A stretch of 52,631 bases of DNA from TMED27 sp045106175 (lineage in GTDB: Bacteria; Pseudomonadota; Alphaproteobacteria; Micavibrionales; Micavibrionaceae). The notes beneath the pieces were generated by a model that worked only from the letters and a program-made list of their open reading frames with translations, had not been told where the DNA came from and made no database searches. This document shows, in pieces, positions 35,298-43,978 of this stretch (its first letter is position 1; every line of letters begins with the position of its first letter). Position numbers and translations under genes: made by a program. Location of the stretch: positions 1-52,631 of the forward strand of contig JBGCEF010000045.1 of the NCBI GenBank assembly GCA_045106175.1, written 5' to 3'.

Positions 35298-35612
35298 TTA
35301 TTCGATGTAATTTATACCAGGTTTCAAAACCCAACCAACAGGCTCTTCTGGTGATGTTACATTCTTTGGTTCCACCGCAGGTAAAAAAACTGTTTGCCCT
35401 GCCGCAGCAGCGCTAGCAAGAGCTGCTAATCCTTTATAATCAAAGGAAGCCGCCTCTGGCGGGGCATCCGCAGATGCCAAATCAACGTCACTCTCTTCAT
35501 GCGCTGTAAAGTCACCTAAATCAGAACTCTGGTTTCCTAAAGCAACACCAGGAAAAGCAACGAGCGAAGCACCCCCCACTAATACTTGTCTTCTCTTTAA
35601 TTCTATACTCAT
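35298..35612 (-). CDS. Small protein with Tat-like signal peptide
   Basis: 104 residues. The N-terminus KRRQVLVGGASLVAFPGVALG holds a twin-arginine followed by a hydrophobic core and an Ala-x-Gly cleavage region, so export by the Tat system is likely. Mature region acidic, Ala-rich, ending in a Pro/Val-rich strand-like tail (EEPVGWVLKPGINYIE). No cofactor motif is visible, which is odd for a Tat substrate; it may ride with a folded partner. First gene of the three-gene group. Confidence 0.6.
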   Translation of the reverse strand: MSIELKRRQVLVGGASLVAFPGVALGNQSSDLGDFTAHEESDVDLASADAPPEAASFDYKGLAALASAAAAGQTVFLPAVEPKNVTSPEEPVGWVLKPGINYIE

Positions 35613-35727
35613 TCATAACTCTCTCTATATGCAGAATAAGAAAATTACGAAAATACCACACTATAACGCAACAAAAACATGTGCTGCGTCGCACTCTAAT
35701 GGTATTTAAGCCGAAAAAACGACAAAT

Positions 35728-37128
35728 CTAAATATGAATCGGTCGTTTATGAACCGCTAAAGCAGCTTCTTTAACAACTTCCGTTAATGTAGGATGCGCA
35801 TGACATGTGCGCGCAAGATCCTCGGCGGAGCCTTCAAATTCCATCACGCTCACGATCTCTTGAATCAAATCACCTGCATTCGGCCCAACAATATGCGCGC
35901 CCAAAATGCGATCATTTGCCGCATCCGCAAGGATTTTCACAAACCCGTCCGTCGCGCCCATCGCACGCGCACGACCATTCGCCATAAACGGGAATTTCCC
36001 TGCATTATATTTCACGCCAGCATCTTTTAATTGCGCTTCCGTCTTACCGACATTGGCAACCTCCGGCCAAGTATAAACAACACCAGGAACAAGATCATAA
36101 TCGATATGCCCGCTTTCACCTGCAAGCATTTCCGCCAGAATCACGCCTTCTTCTTCCGCCTTATGCGCAAGCATCGGCCCGGCAATAACATCACCAATCG
36201 CAAAGATACCCTCAACGGAACTCTCAAATGTTTCATCAACCTCAATGCGGCCACGCTCATCCATCGCAACGCCAGCCTTATCAAGGCCAAGCTTATCTGT
36301 ATAAGGCTTACGCCCAACCGCCATCAAAACGATATCAGTTGAAATTGTTTCTGCATCACCACCTGCAGCCGGCTCAACAGTCAAATCAACACCTGTCTTA
36401 GATGATTTCGCAGACGTTACCTTCGCCCCTGTTTTAAATGTAATACCCTGACGCTTGAAGATTTTGCGCGACTCTTTACGCACTTCCTCATCCATACCTG
36501 GCAAAATCTCATCTAAGTATTCTATGACGGTCACATCCGCCCCCAAACGACGCCAAACTGTTCCCATCTCAAGACCAATAACACCACCACCAATCACGAC
36601 CATTGATTTCGGCACTGATTTCAGCTCAAGCGCACCTGTAGAAGACACAATCTTCTTCTCATCAATCTTGATATTGGGAAGCGAAGCAACATCCGACCCC
36701 GTCGCAATAATAATACTCTCCGCCTCATAAGTATCTTTTCCAACCTTAACTTTTCCTGCCTCAACAATCTCACCATGGCCTTTAAGGTGATCAATTTTGT
36801 TTTTCTTAAACAAAAACTCGATCCCTTTAGTGTTGGCATCAACAACTTCATCCTTAAAAGCCATCATTTTCTTAAGGTTCAATTTTGGATTGGCTTCAAT
36901 GCCAATATGATCAAAATGCTTGCTGGCTTCTTCAAACTTTTCCGATGATGCCAAAAGCGCCTTCGAAGGTATGCAACCAATATTCAAACACGTCCCGCCA
37001 AGCGTTTCGCGCTTTTCCACCACAGCCGTTTTCAACCCCAACTGCGCACACCGTATTGCACATACATAACCACCAGGGCCCGCGCCAATCACAATTACAT
37101 CATACTTTTCTGAAGCTTTTTTCGCCAT
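35728..37128 (-). CDS. lpd: Dihydrolipoyl dehydrogenase (E3)
   Basis: 466 residues. Reoxidises dihydrolipoamide of the 2-oxo-acid dehydrogenase complexes with NAD+. FAD site GAGPGG (15-20), redox-active Cys47 and Cys52 in GGTCLNIGCIPSK, and the C-terminal HAHPTLTE motif with the catalytic His. AGGAG lies 6 nt before the ATG but sits in a hairpin arm (see 37135-37155). It follows, in conserved order but not directly, sucA and sucB. Confidence 0.96.
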   Translation of the reverse strand: MAKKASEKYDVIVIGAGPGGYVCAIRCAQLGLKTAVVEKRETLGGTCLNIGCIPSKALLASSEKFEEASKHFDHIGIEANPKLNLKKMMAFKDEVVDANTKGIEFLFKKNKIDHLKGHGEIVEAGKVKVGKDTYEAESIIIATGSDVASLPNIKIDEKKIVSSTGALELKSVPKSMVVIGGGVIGLEMGTVWRRLGADVTVIEYLDEILPGMDEEVRKESRKIFKRQGITFKTGAKVTSAKSSKTGVDLTVEPAAGGDAETISTDIVLMAVGRKPYTDKLGLDKAGVAMDERGRIEVDETFESSVEGIFAIGDVIAGPMLAHKAEEEGVILAEMLAGESGHIDYDLVPGVVYTWPEVANVGKTEAQLKDAGVKYNAGKFPFMANGRARAMGATDGFVKILADAANDRILGAHIVGPNAGDLIQEIVSVMEFEGSAEDLARTCHAHPTLTEVVKEAALAVHKRPIHI

Positions 37129-37134
37129 GTCACT

Positions 37135-37155
37135 CTCCTATGAATTTCATGGGAG
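37135..37155 (-). promoter_or_regulatory. lpd: Hairpin over the lpd ribosome binding site
   Basis: On the minus strand CTCC-C-ATGA pairs with TCAT-A-GGAG around a small loop, with one C-A mismatch. The 3' arm is the Shine-Dalgarno GGAG of lpd, so the fold would block ribosome entry. Could be a simple structural accident or a control element. The inner pairs are weak because the loop is only about 3 nt. Confidence 0.35.
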
Positions 37156-37192
37156 AAGCTAATGCAATTAGAAGAAATTGCAAGAGGGTAAA

Positions 37193-38683
37193 TTACAACA
37201 CAGGCGACCAATCAAAACCGGATCTCATTTGACGGCTATTAGGATCTTTACCAGCAAGACGCAATTCTTCAATCGCTTCCATCGCAATTTTAAACTGCTG
37301 CTTAACACGCTCTCTGTAAAAAGTGTTAGCAACACCTGGCATTTTCGGAACACCATGCATCGGCTTATCTGACACACATAAAATACCGCCATACGGTACC
37401 TTATGACGAAACCCGTTTGTTGCAATCGTCCCTGTTTCCATTTCTAATCCCGCGGAATTATTACGACGAAATCTAGCCGTTAGCTCCTCTAACTCAGCGC
37501 GCGTAGCGGGTGTCTCCCAATTACGATCTGCAATAGTCGTAATAACACCTTGTCTGCAAACCCGTTTGAAATCATCACCATCAACACCTAAAACTTTTTT
37601 AACTGAACGAATAAGAGCACCATTAATCTCAGATATATCAGGAACATCAATATTCGTATCCATCATCCGGTCCATAATTCCATCACGCAAAACATAGCCC
37701 TTTGGGATAATGTAATCGCCGATATCCATATGATTATCTAATCCAGCGCAATGCCCAACCATCATCCAGGCATCTGATCGCAAAAATGCTAACTCATCCG
37801 TCATTGTTTTGGCATTAGACGGCCCAACGCCAATATTAACAATACTAACACCGCTTCCATCTTCCCTGATCAAATGATACGCAGGCATCTGAGGCGCTCG
37901 CCCTAAAGTTTGCCCTTTCACGTAATCAAAATGCCCCTGACAATCCAGCGCAGTTGTAACATTGTTACCTGGCTCAACAAATGCAAGATAGGGATCTTGT
38001 AAACTTTGCCCTTCCGGCGACACCATTTCCTTGGCATGAGCACGAAATTCATCGATATAATCTTGATAATTCGTAAATAAAACATGTCTCTGGAAAAAAT
38101 TTGGATGCGTCCCAGTATAGTGAATAATGCGCCCATAAGAACGATCAGTCATCGCTCCGTTATACATACTTAATGGAACATCATCAGACCCCGGAAGCAT
38201 CTCACTAATGTGATCCTCAGCTTCCGGAAGATCAAACAGAGCAGCGATATCATTGGCACGCTCATCGCTCACAGTGCCTGCAATCTCTACATTCTTTCGC
38301 AAATCATATATTTCATTAAGCGCATAAGGAAGCGGGATAGGCGTTTCACTTAACCCAACTTTCACTGGCAAGTCATTATTGTCGATTAAACCTTGCAGCT
38401 GCTCTGTCCAATAATCACCACGAGAATCTAATCGAGAAACGGTTGTCGCATTGCGCCCTTTATAACGAAAATAACCCAAAGGCCTCGCTTTATCTTTTGG
38501 TTTAGTCAGACGCTCGACATCAAAACTAAATTCAGGATAATATCCACGAACAGGCTTTTTCGGAGCATCGCCGTTAATAAAACCCTGATACCCCTCCACT
38601 ATTCTCTTTGTTTCCAGATCCAGAATCCGCCTTGCAAATTCTACAGCGTCCTTACCAGATCGAAATTCCTGTGGTTGTGTCAT
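37193..38683 (-). CDS. amn: AMP nucleosidase
   Basis: 496 residues. Splits AMP into adenine and ribose 5-phosphate and so helps control adenylate levels. N-terminal domain EFRSGKDAVEFARRILD and the phosphorylase-like C-terminal domain with VSIVNIGVGPSNAKTMTDEL and EMETGTIATNGFR are the AMP nucleosidase layout. ATG 38683 is used; the TTG at 38695 adds four residues only. Lies 64 nt upstream of lpd on the same strand, so it may share its transcript. Confidence 0.92.
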   Translation of the reverse strand: MTQPQEFRSGKDAVEFARRILDLETKRIVEGYQGFINGDAPKKPVRGYYPEFSFDVERLTKPKDKARPLGYFRYKGRNATTVSRLDSRGDYWTEQLQGLIDNNDLPVKVGLSETPIPLPYALNEIYDLRKNVEIAGTVSDERANDIAALFDLPEAEDHISEMLPGSDDVPLSMYNGAMTDRSYGRIIHYTGTHPNFFQRHVLFTNYQDYIDEFRAHAKEMVSPEGQSLQDPYLAFVEPGNNVTTALDCQGHFDYVKGQTLGRAPQMPAYHLIREDGSGVSIVNIGVGPSNAKTMTDELAFLRSDAWMMVGHCAGLDNHMDIGDYIIPKGYVLRDGIMDRMMDTNIDVPDISEINGALIRSVKKVLGVDGDDFKRVCRQGVITTIADRNWETPATRAELEELTARFRRNNSAGLEMETGTIATNGFRHKVPYGGILCVSDKPMHGVPKMPGVANTFYRERVKQQFKIAMEAIEELRLAGKDPNSRQMRSGFDWSPVL

Positions 38684-38804
38684 ACGCAGTACCAATTAAT
38701 ATGTGAAGTTAAAAGAACTTATTATCGAAAGTAAGAAAATGCAAGCTTTTCAAAAATAATTTGATAATCAGCAGACACAAATTATAAAGCAGTTGTCATA
38801 ATGA

Positions 38805-38833
38805 TTGACTTATTTAAAGCCACCCCCTATAAA
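38805..38833 (+). promoter_or_regulatory. Sigma70-type promoter for the gene at 38868
   Basis: TTGACT (38805-38810) and TATAAA (38828-38833) with a 17-nt spacer; transcription would start near 38840, leaving a 28-nt leader. This is the best promoter match in the window. It argues against starting the gene at the in-frame TTG at 38805. The remainder of the divergent gap (38684-38804) is AT-rich and featureless apart from a small AAGTT/AACTT repeat. Confidence 0.6.
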
Positions 38834-38867
38834 TCATCAAAAACAAAAATCAAAAAATATTAAACAC

Positions 38868-39986
38868 ATGAGCGCACAACCAAATCAATTAACGTTAGTA
38901 TCTGATACAAGAACCCTCGGAACACCTGATAATGGTGAACCAGAAAGTAGCACTTATCCTGATCCAAAGGCTTCAGATACAACAAACCTCATGAGCCAAT
39001 TTGTCCCTCACATGGATAAAATTCTTACTAAAGCACCAAACGCACGTAACTACCGTGAATTTGCCCTAACATTCGGACTAACGGGGCACAAAACCCCTTT
39101 CAACATGCGAATGCGCTGTCACGCAAACTTATTAGAAGGCGGAGAAGTCGTCCTCACAAACTGGCAGCTAACATTCAAAACACGCGGCAACCACGAAGCC
39201 CGACAAGAAATAGAAACAGAAGATAATTTATTATCATCAGACATAAGCGCAGGCCTTGCCGCGCTTAAATTAAAATACGGCAAAGAACTCCCCACAGAAA
39301 TAGCAAACATAGATCAAAGTAAAATCAGCGTCGATGTCGTTGCGCTCAATCCAAGGATAGGAAAAAATGGTCTATTTGATCTAGAATTCATTACAATTCC
39401 GGACCTAACAGCAACAGTAATGGTCAACGCCGACAACACCGTCTTCATGGCACCCGAAATCTGCGATGCGCATGGAAATCTTTTATTTCTCTCACATGAC
39501 GGATCCGTTGTGCATGAAGATGATTGGGCAAACACATCAAGGCCAGAAGCAGAAGTGGAAATCCTAAGTTTAACAGGGAACTTCAGAAATGTAGCAAACG
39601 CTTTAAACAGCAAACACGCAGATCAAGTCATGCGAAACTGGTTCAAAGCAGCATTAAAACCAATCAGCCAACATGCAAGCAACCTGTTTACTCACACAGT
39701 TTCTTACACCACAAGCAAAGTCGATGAAGGGCAAAAAAGATCACGCTTATACCAAGGGCCAAAACCCCACATGCTACCGTCTGATTTCACAACACCAACA
39801 ATGTTAGATCGTTTATCGAGGGTCATGCAAAAACTACCCTCCCCATATGGCAACGATATTGAGCATTCCCGCGTAGCAACACAAAGAACAAACCTCATAA
39901 GAACCGCCGCAACCGAAGGAAGGCTGCATATACCCTACGAAGGATATGCCATAAATCTCGCACCGACAGAATTACACATCTTCTAG
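38868..39986 (+). CDS. Hypothetical protein, no recognised family
   Basis: 372 residues from ATG 38868, set by the promoter upstream. No signal peptide or membrane segment. The middle is probably mixed alpha/beta with many strands (LEGGEVVLTNWQLTF, KISVDVVALNPRIG, FDLEFITIPDLTATVMV). Nothing recalls a catalytic motif. It is followed, 33 nt on, by the deaminase gene in the same direction. Possibly a lineage-specific gene. Confidence 0.7.
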   Translation: MSAQPNQLTLVSDTRTLGTPDNGEPESSTYPDPKASDTTNLMSQFVPHMDKILTKAPNARNYREFALTFGLTGHKTPFNMRMRCHANLLEGGEVVLTNWQLTFKTRGNHEARQEIETEDNLLSSDISAGLAALKLKYGKELPTEIANIDQSKISVDVVALNPRIGKNGLFDLEFITIPDLTATVMVNADNTVFMAPEICDAHGNLLFLSHDGSVVHEDDWANTSRPEAEVEILSLTGNFRNVANALNSKHADQVMRNWFKAALKPISQHASNLFTHTVSYTTSKVDEGQKRSRLYQGPKPHMLPSDFTTPTMLDRLSRVMQKLPSPYGNDIEHSRVATQRTNLIRTAATEGRLHIPYEGYAINLAPTELHIF

Positions 39987-40019
39987 CATAACAACAAAAT
40001 TTCGCATACTGTATCAAGT

Positions 40020-40964
40020 ATGAGTAATTCTCCTCCCTCATCCATTTACACCCATATGCAATCCGCAGTGGATATCGTAAAAGATAGCCCCCACCCTACG
40101 AACAAAATCGCCGCAACATTGGCCAGTAAAGGCTTCGCGCTTTCTAAAACAAATCAATGGCCAAAAAACATCGAAACAACAATCGGCAAAGAAACACAAA
40201 TTGGTAATTCCAGTGGAACGCTCCACGCAGAAACCGCCTGCATTCTAAATGCGCCATCGGCAACAAAAGGCGCCACAATGTATATTACCGACCCACCTTG
40301 CCCCAACTGCATGAAAAACATGGCAGAAGCTGGCATTGCGAAACTTTATATCGACCATAAAGGCTTCGATAAAGATTGGGCCAAACGCCGCGGCGATCAA
40401 TTCGAAACAATGTCTATGCGCGTTGCTGCAAAAGCGGGATTAGACGTCCATGTCATTTATCGAAAAGAAGAAAAATTCGAAATCATCTCTCGCCATGCCC
40501 CTGACTACCAACCAAACGAAGAAAACCCCGCGATTATTAATCCATGCAATGATTGGGACGCCCGCCTATCGAAAGCAAAACAAAGCCACGCCAAAGAACC
40601 ATTTGCCCTTGCACTGGCAACAACACCAAGTGGAAAAACCGTCTCAATCCTCGTCGATCGTCAACCAACCATTGGCTACACATATGAAACCGTCGAAAAC
40701 AAACAAGATAAATACAGCTTCATCCTTCAACCCATCAATCGCCTCTTAATGATTGCCGCAAAAGAAGGCTTAACCCTGAACCAAGATTACATCTATTCAT
40801 CACGCACCCCCACATCACGCGAATTTGTCAATTTTATTGGCACGGGACTCAACAAGATTATTATTGGCGACATATCTCAATCACGCGACGAAAACGGCAT
40901 AAAAGCTTTACATCAACTCACCGAAAGCAAGACAATAAAAATCCTAGGAGCATCAGATGCATAA
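40020..40964 (+). CDS. Tandem CMP/dCMP-type deaminase; second domain inactive
   Basis: 314 residues. Domain 1 (about 1-150) is a zinc deaminase: HAE (His69, Glu71) and PPCPNC (Cys94, Cys97). Domain 2 (about 185-314) has the same plan, and with a fixed offset of 171 residues the zinc ligands become Asn240, Thr265 and Glu268, and the catalytic Glu becomes Leu242. The shared GxxKI/GIAKL strand (105 and 276) supports this. So domain 2 is a decayed copy that may serve in dimer formation or binding. The substrate is not known: a nucleotide, a nucleoside or a riboflavin-like compound. The last 8 nt overlap the next gene. Confidence 0.8.
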   Translation: MSNSPPSSIYTHMQSAVDIVKDSPHPTNKIAATLASKGFALSKTNQWPKNIETTIGKETQIGNSSGTLHAETACILNAPSATKGATMYITDPPCPNCMKNMAEAGIAKLYIDHKGFDKDWAKRRGDQFETMSMRVAAKAGLDVHVIYRKEEKFEIISRHAPDYQPNEENPAIINPCNDWDARLSKAKQSHAKEPFALALATTPSGKTVSILVDRQPTIGYTYETVENKQDKYSFILQPINRLLMIAAKEGLTLNQDYIYSSRTPTSREFVNFIGTGLNKIIIGDISQSRDENGIKALHQLTESKTIKILGASDA

Positions 40965-41415
40965 GACATTCCTTACAATTGCAACATTCAGCTTTTTAGG
41001 CGGCATATGCGGGTCAATTATAATGAACAGCGCCCCATCAATAGCCGCAAAAGCAAAATCGCTCTATACAACAAATTTCTATAATGATGATGGCAAACGC
41101 GTCGTAACACTCGGCAGTAACAATTCCGAGGAAGGCGCTCTTTTCTTGTTCAATGGAAAAACACAAAAACTACAAATTCAAACCGGTGCTTATCCTTCAG
41201 GTTCTGAAAAAGGACAATCGCTTTTTGGTATGCATGACACAAATGGATATCTACGCCTTCTACTTCGCATGCATGGGCCGAAAGATTCACCAACCGTCAT
41301 TCTAAAAGACAACACAGGAAGCGATCGCATCGTCTTTGGTTTAGACGGATCATCACAAGCACCTTACTTTCGCTACCTCGACAGCAGCGGTCGCATGCAA
41401 AATTTAATCAAATAA
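40957..41415 (+). CDS. Exported protein of unknown function, coupled to the deaminase
   Basis: 152 residues with an N-terminal hydrophobic segment (TIATFSFLGGICGSIIM) that is a signal peptide or anchor. The rest is beta-rich and Gly/Asn/Ser-rich, with repeating strand-like pieces (YNDDGKRVVTLGSNN, KDNTGSDRIVFGLDGS). AGGAG lies 6 nt before the ATG, within the deaminase gene, and the two overlap by 8 nt, so they are translated together. The partner of an exported beta protein and a cytoplasmic deaminase is puzzling. Convergent with sucB, stops adjoining. Confidence 0.7.
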   Translation: MHKTFLTIATFSFLGGICGSIIMNSAPSIAAKAKSLYTTNFYNDDGKRVVTLGSNNSEEGALFLFNGKTQKLQIQTGAYPSGSEKGQSLFGMHDTNGYLRLLLRMHGPKDSPTVILKDNTGSDRIVFGLDGSSQAPYFRYLDSSGRMQNLIK

Positions 41416-42657
41416 TTAGATATCAAGAACAAGACGCGCTGGATCTTCGATCGCATTTTTAATACGAAGCAATGAGCCAACGGACTCGCGACCGTCAATA
41501 ATGCGGTGATCGTAACTCTGCGCAAGATACATCATAGGGCGCACAACAACTTCACCTGTCTTTGGATCAACAACAGGACGCTTAACGATGTTATGCATCC
41601 CCAAAATCGCAGATTGCGGCGCATTCAAAATCGGTGTCGACATCATCGAACCAAACACACCACCATTCGTAATCGTGTATGTTCCGCCTGTCATCTCATC
41701 CATACTAAGCTTGCCTTCACGGGCACGCGTCCCAAGATCAACAATCTCATGCTCAATCTCCGCCATAGATTTCTGATCTGCATCACGAATAACAGGGACA
41801 ACCAAACCTTGTGGCGTCGAAACCGCAACACCAATATTGTAATAATTCTTATAAATAATATCCGTGCCATCAATCTCCGCATTCACCGCTGGAAACTCCT
41901 GCAATGCGTTAATCGCCGCCTTAACAAAGAACGACATGAACCCAAGCTTAATGCCGTGCTTCTTCACAAACTGATCCTGATATTGCGCACGAAGATCCAT
42001 AATCGGCTGCATATCAACTTCATTGAATGTCGTCAGCATTGCTGCTGTATTCTGAGCATCTTTTAAACGTGTTGCGATCACCTGACGCAACTTCGTCATG
42101 CGCACACGCTCTTCACGTGGGCCAACTTCACGCGGAGCTGATGGAGCCGCAGGTACTTTCGCCGCAGGAGCAGCACTAGCCGTCGCCGCGCCACTATCTA
42201 AATACGCTTGAACATCACCTTTTGTGATACGACCCTCTTTACCCGTCGCAGGAATCTGCGTCGCATCCAAATTATTATCATTAATTAATTTACGAACCGC
42301 AGGCGATGTCTTCGGCTCATCAGAAGTCTTCGCTTCAACCTTTTCCGCAGCAGGCGTAGAAACCGCAGCCTCTTTCTTCGGCGCTTCTTCCTTTTTCTCG
42401 TCATTCGCAGGTGCCGCGCCCGATCCCTCACCAAGCTCACCAAGCAACGCACCAACTTCAACCGTCTCACCTTCACCAACCGTAATCGTTGCAATCACAC
42501 CATCGGATGGCGCACCAACTTCCAATGTCACCTTATCTGTCTCAAGCTCAACAATCGGCTCATCCGCCGATACTGCCTCGCCCTCTTTCTTAAGCCACTG
42601 CGCAACAGTCGCCTCACTAACAGATTCACCCAATGTTGGAACAACGATTTTAGTCAT
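41416..42657 (-). CDS. sucB: 2-oxoglutarate dehydrogenase E2, dihydrolipoyl succinyltransferase
   Basis: 413 residues from ATG 42657 (MTKIVVPTLGES); an in-frame ATG at 42723 would add a basic non-family stretch. AGGA lies 6 nt before. Lipoyl domain with Lys42 in ETDKVTLE, then a flexible Ala/Glu/Lys-rich linker, the E3-binding domain (SPAVRKLINDNNLDATQIPATG), and the catalytic domain ending SYDHRIIDGRESV with the active His. It transfers the succinyl group to CoA. Confidence 0.96.
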   Translation of the reverse strand: MTKIVVPTLGESVSEATVAQWLKKEGEAVSADEPIVELETDKVTLEVGAPSDGVIATITVGEGETVEVGALLGELGEGSGAAPANDEKKEEAPKKEAAVSTPAAEKVEAKTSDEPKTSPAVRKLINDNNLDATQIPATGKEGRITKGDVQAYLDSGAATASAAPAAKVPAAPSAPREVGPREERVRMTKLRQVIATRLKDAQNTAAMLTTFNEVDMQPIMDLRAQYQDQFVKKHGIKLGFMSFFVKAAINALQEFPAVNAEIDGTDIIYKNYYNIGVAVSTPQGLVVPVIRDADQKSMAEIEHEIVDLGTRAREGKLSMDEMTGGTYTITNGGVFGSMMSTPILNAPQSAILGMHNIVKRPVVDPKTGEVVVRPMMYLAQSYDHRIIDGRESVGSLLRIKNAIEDPARLVLDI

Positions 42658-42744
42658 GATTATCCTGATCTTATTATTAGAATTTAATGCATTATTTTTA
42701 CGCCTGAGAGCCGCGAAACGCAAGCCCCCATAAGCAGTTAAAAA

Positions 42745-43707
42745 TTAAAAATGTGTCCAGCCCTTTTTAGAAAATTCAAGCGCAGTACCCTCATCATCCA
42801 AAACTTGTACGCCTTCACCGCTCACAAACTCTCCAATAGCGTGCGCATCAACACCCCGCTCTTTAGCCGCAGCAATAAACGCATCAACATTCTGCGGCGC
42901 AATCGCCAGTGCAATTTCATAATCATCACCACCGGTCAATAAATCTTCAACATTAACAACGCCTTGCTTCAATAAATGCCGCGCAGCATAGCTCAATGGA
43001 ATTTTATCCAAACGCACTTTCGCCCCAACCTTTGAAACATCACAAATATGGCTTAAATCCGCAATAAACCCATCTGAGACATCAATCCCCGCTTTACCAT
43101 AGGAGTGAATAGCCTCACTAATCGGCGTCCTAGGCATCGGTCGATCACACGCCAACAAAAATGCCGACGGATCATCTAATTCTAAAATTCCAAGCTTAAC
43201 CTTAACACCAATCGCTGCATCACCGATATTTCCAGTCACAACAACAATATCACCAGGCATAGCGCCAAAACGCTTTACCGCTTTATTCTTCGGAACTAAG
43301 CCAGTAATCGTCATAGACACCAACATCGGCCCTTCAATAACGGTCGTGTCACCCCCCGAACAAAACACGCCAAACTCTTTTTGATCCGCCATCAAAGCAT
43401 CAGTAAAGGCCTTAGCCCACTCTTTATCCGGCATTTTCGAAAACGCTAAATTTAGCTGATAACAATATGGCTTCGCCCCCATCGCCGCCATATCGGACAA
43501 ATTTACACGCAAGCATTTATGCGCAATATTCTCCGGCGTTTCCGTCTCTAAAAAATGCACACCACCATTCAACGTGTCTGAACTAATGCATAAATCAAAA
43601 TCACGCGGCACATCCAATACTGCCGCATCATCCAACAAACCACCAGCCTCCGCCCGATCCATCGTCAGCGGCCGAAAATAATCACGTATCATTTCAAATT
43701 CATGCAT
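42745..43707 (-). CDS. thiL: Thiamine-monophosphate kinase
   Basis: 320 residues. Phosphorylates thiamine monophosphate to thiamine diphosphate, the cofactor of SucA. Motifs: LLDDAAVLD (metal/ATP Asp), SSDTLNGGVHF, NLSDMAAMGAKP, GMDVSDG-like GIDVSDGFIADL, and LTGGDDYEIA. Length and order are those of ThiL. It lies 87 nt upstream of sucB on the same strand. Confidence 0.93.
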   Translation of the reverse strand: MHEFEMIRDYFRPLTMDRAEAGGLLDDAAVLDVPRDFDLCISSDTLNGGVHFLETETPENIAHKCLRVNLSDMAAMGAKPYCYQLNLAFSKMPDKEWAKAFTDALMADQKEFGVFCSGGDTTVIEGPMLVSMTITGLVPKNKAVKRFGAMPGDIVVVTGNIGDAAIGVKVKLGILELDDPSAFLLACDRPMPRTPISEAIHSYGKAGIDVSDGFIADLSHICDVSKVGAKVRLDKIPLSYAARHLLKQGVVNVEDLLTGGDDYEIALAIAPQNVDAFIAAAKERGVDAHAIGEFVSGEGVQVLDDEGTALEFSKKGWTHF

Positions 43708-43752
43708 ACATTAACTTACATCTAATAGGAAAAAGCTTCAAAAGAATAATAT

Positions 43753-43780
43753 TTGACATATTGATTAAAATCTATAAAAA
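43753..43780 (+). promoter_or_regulatory. Candidate promoter for the small membrane gene
   Basis: A perfect TTGACA (43753-43758) and TAAAAA (43775-43780) 16 nt apart, about 63 nt before the ATG of the small gene at 43844. The -10 is weak. No TPP riboswitch-like element is seen here or before thiE. Confidence 0.3.
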
Positions 43781-43843
43781 AACTGTATAAGAAAAAATTA
43801 TTTTAATCGACGCGCATCTAGAAAAAATTCTGAAAAGAGTTTC

Positions 43844-43978
43844 ATGATAGAATCCACAGTCGGTCCACTCGTTATTATTGCCGGCTTACTAGGCCTAGCA
43901 TGGTTAGTATCAAATTCTCCTGACACGCAAACACCCGATCCAGCCCAACAACAAACACCAGCTTTACAAGCTGACTAG
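43844..43978 (+). CDS. Small single-pass membrane protein (44 residues)
   Basis: Starts MIESTVGPL, then a hydrophobic segment VIIAGLLGLAWLV, then a polar Gln/Pro/Asp tail. AAAAGAG lies 5 nt before the ATG. A short hypothetical gene between divergent thiL and convergent thiD. The stop overlaps the thiD stop by 4 nt. Compatible with a small membrane protein, but shortness keeps support modest. Confidence 0.45.
   Translation: MIESTVGPLVIIAGLLGLAWLVSNSPDTQTPDPAQQQTPALQAD

Noticed and set aside
38805..38867. Upstream TTG start for the gene at 38868
   Set aside because: It coincides with the -35 box of a strong promoter.
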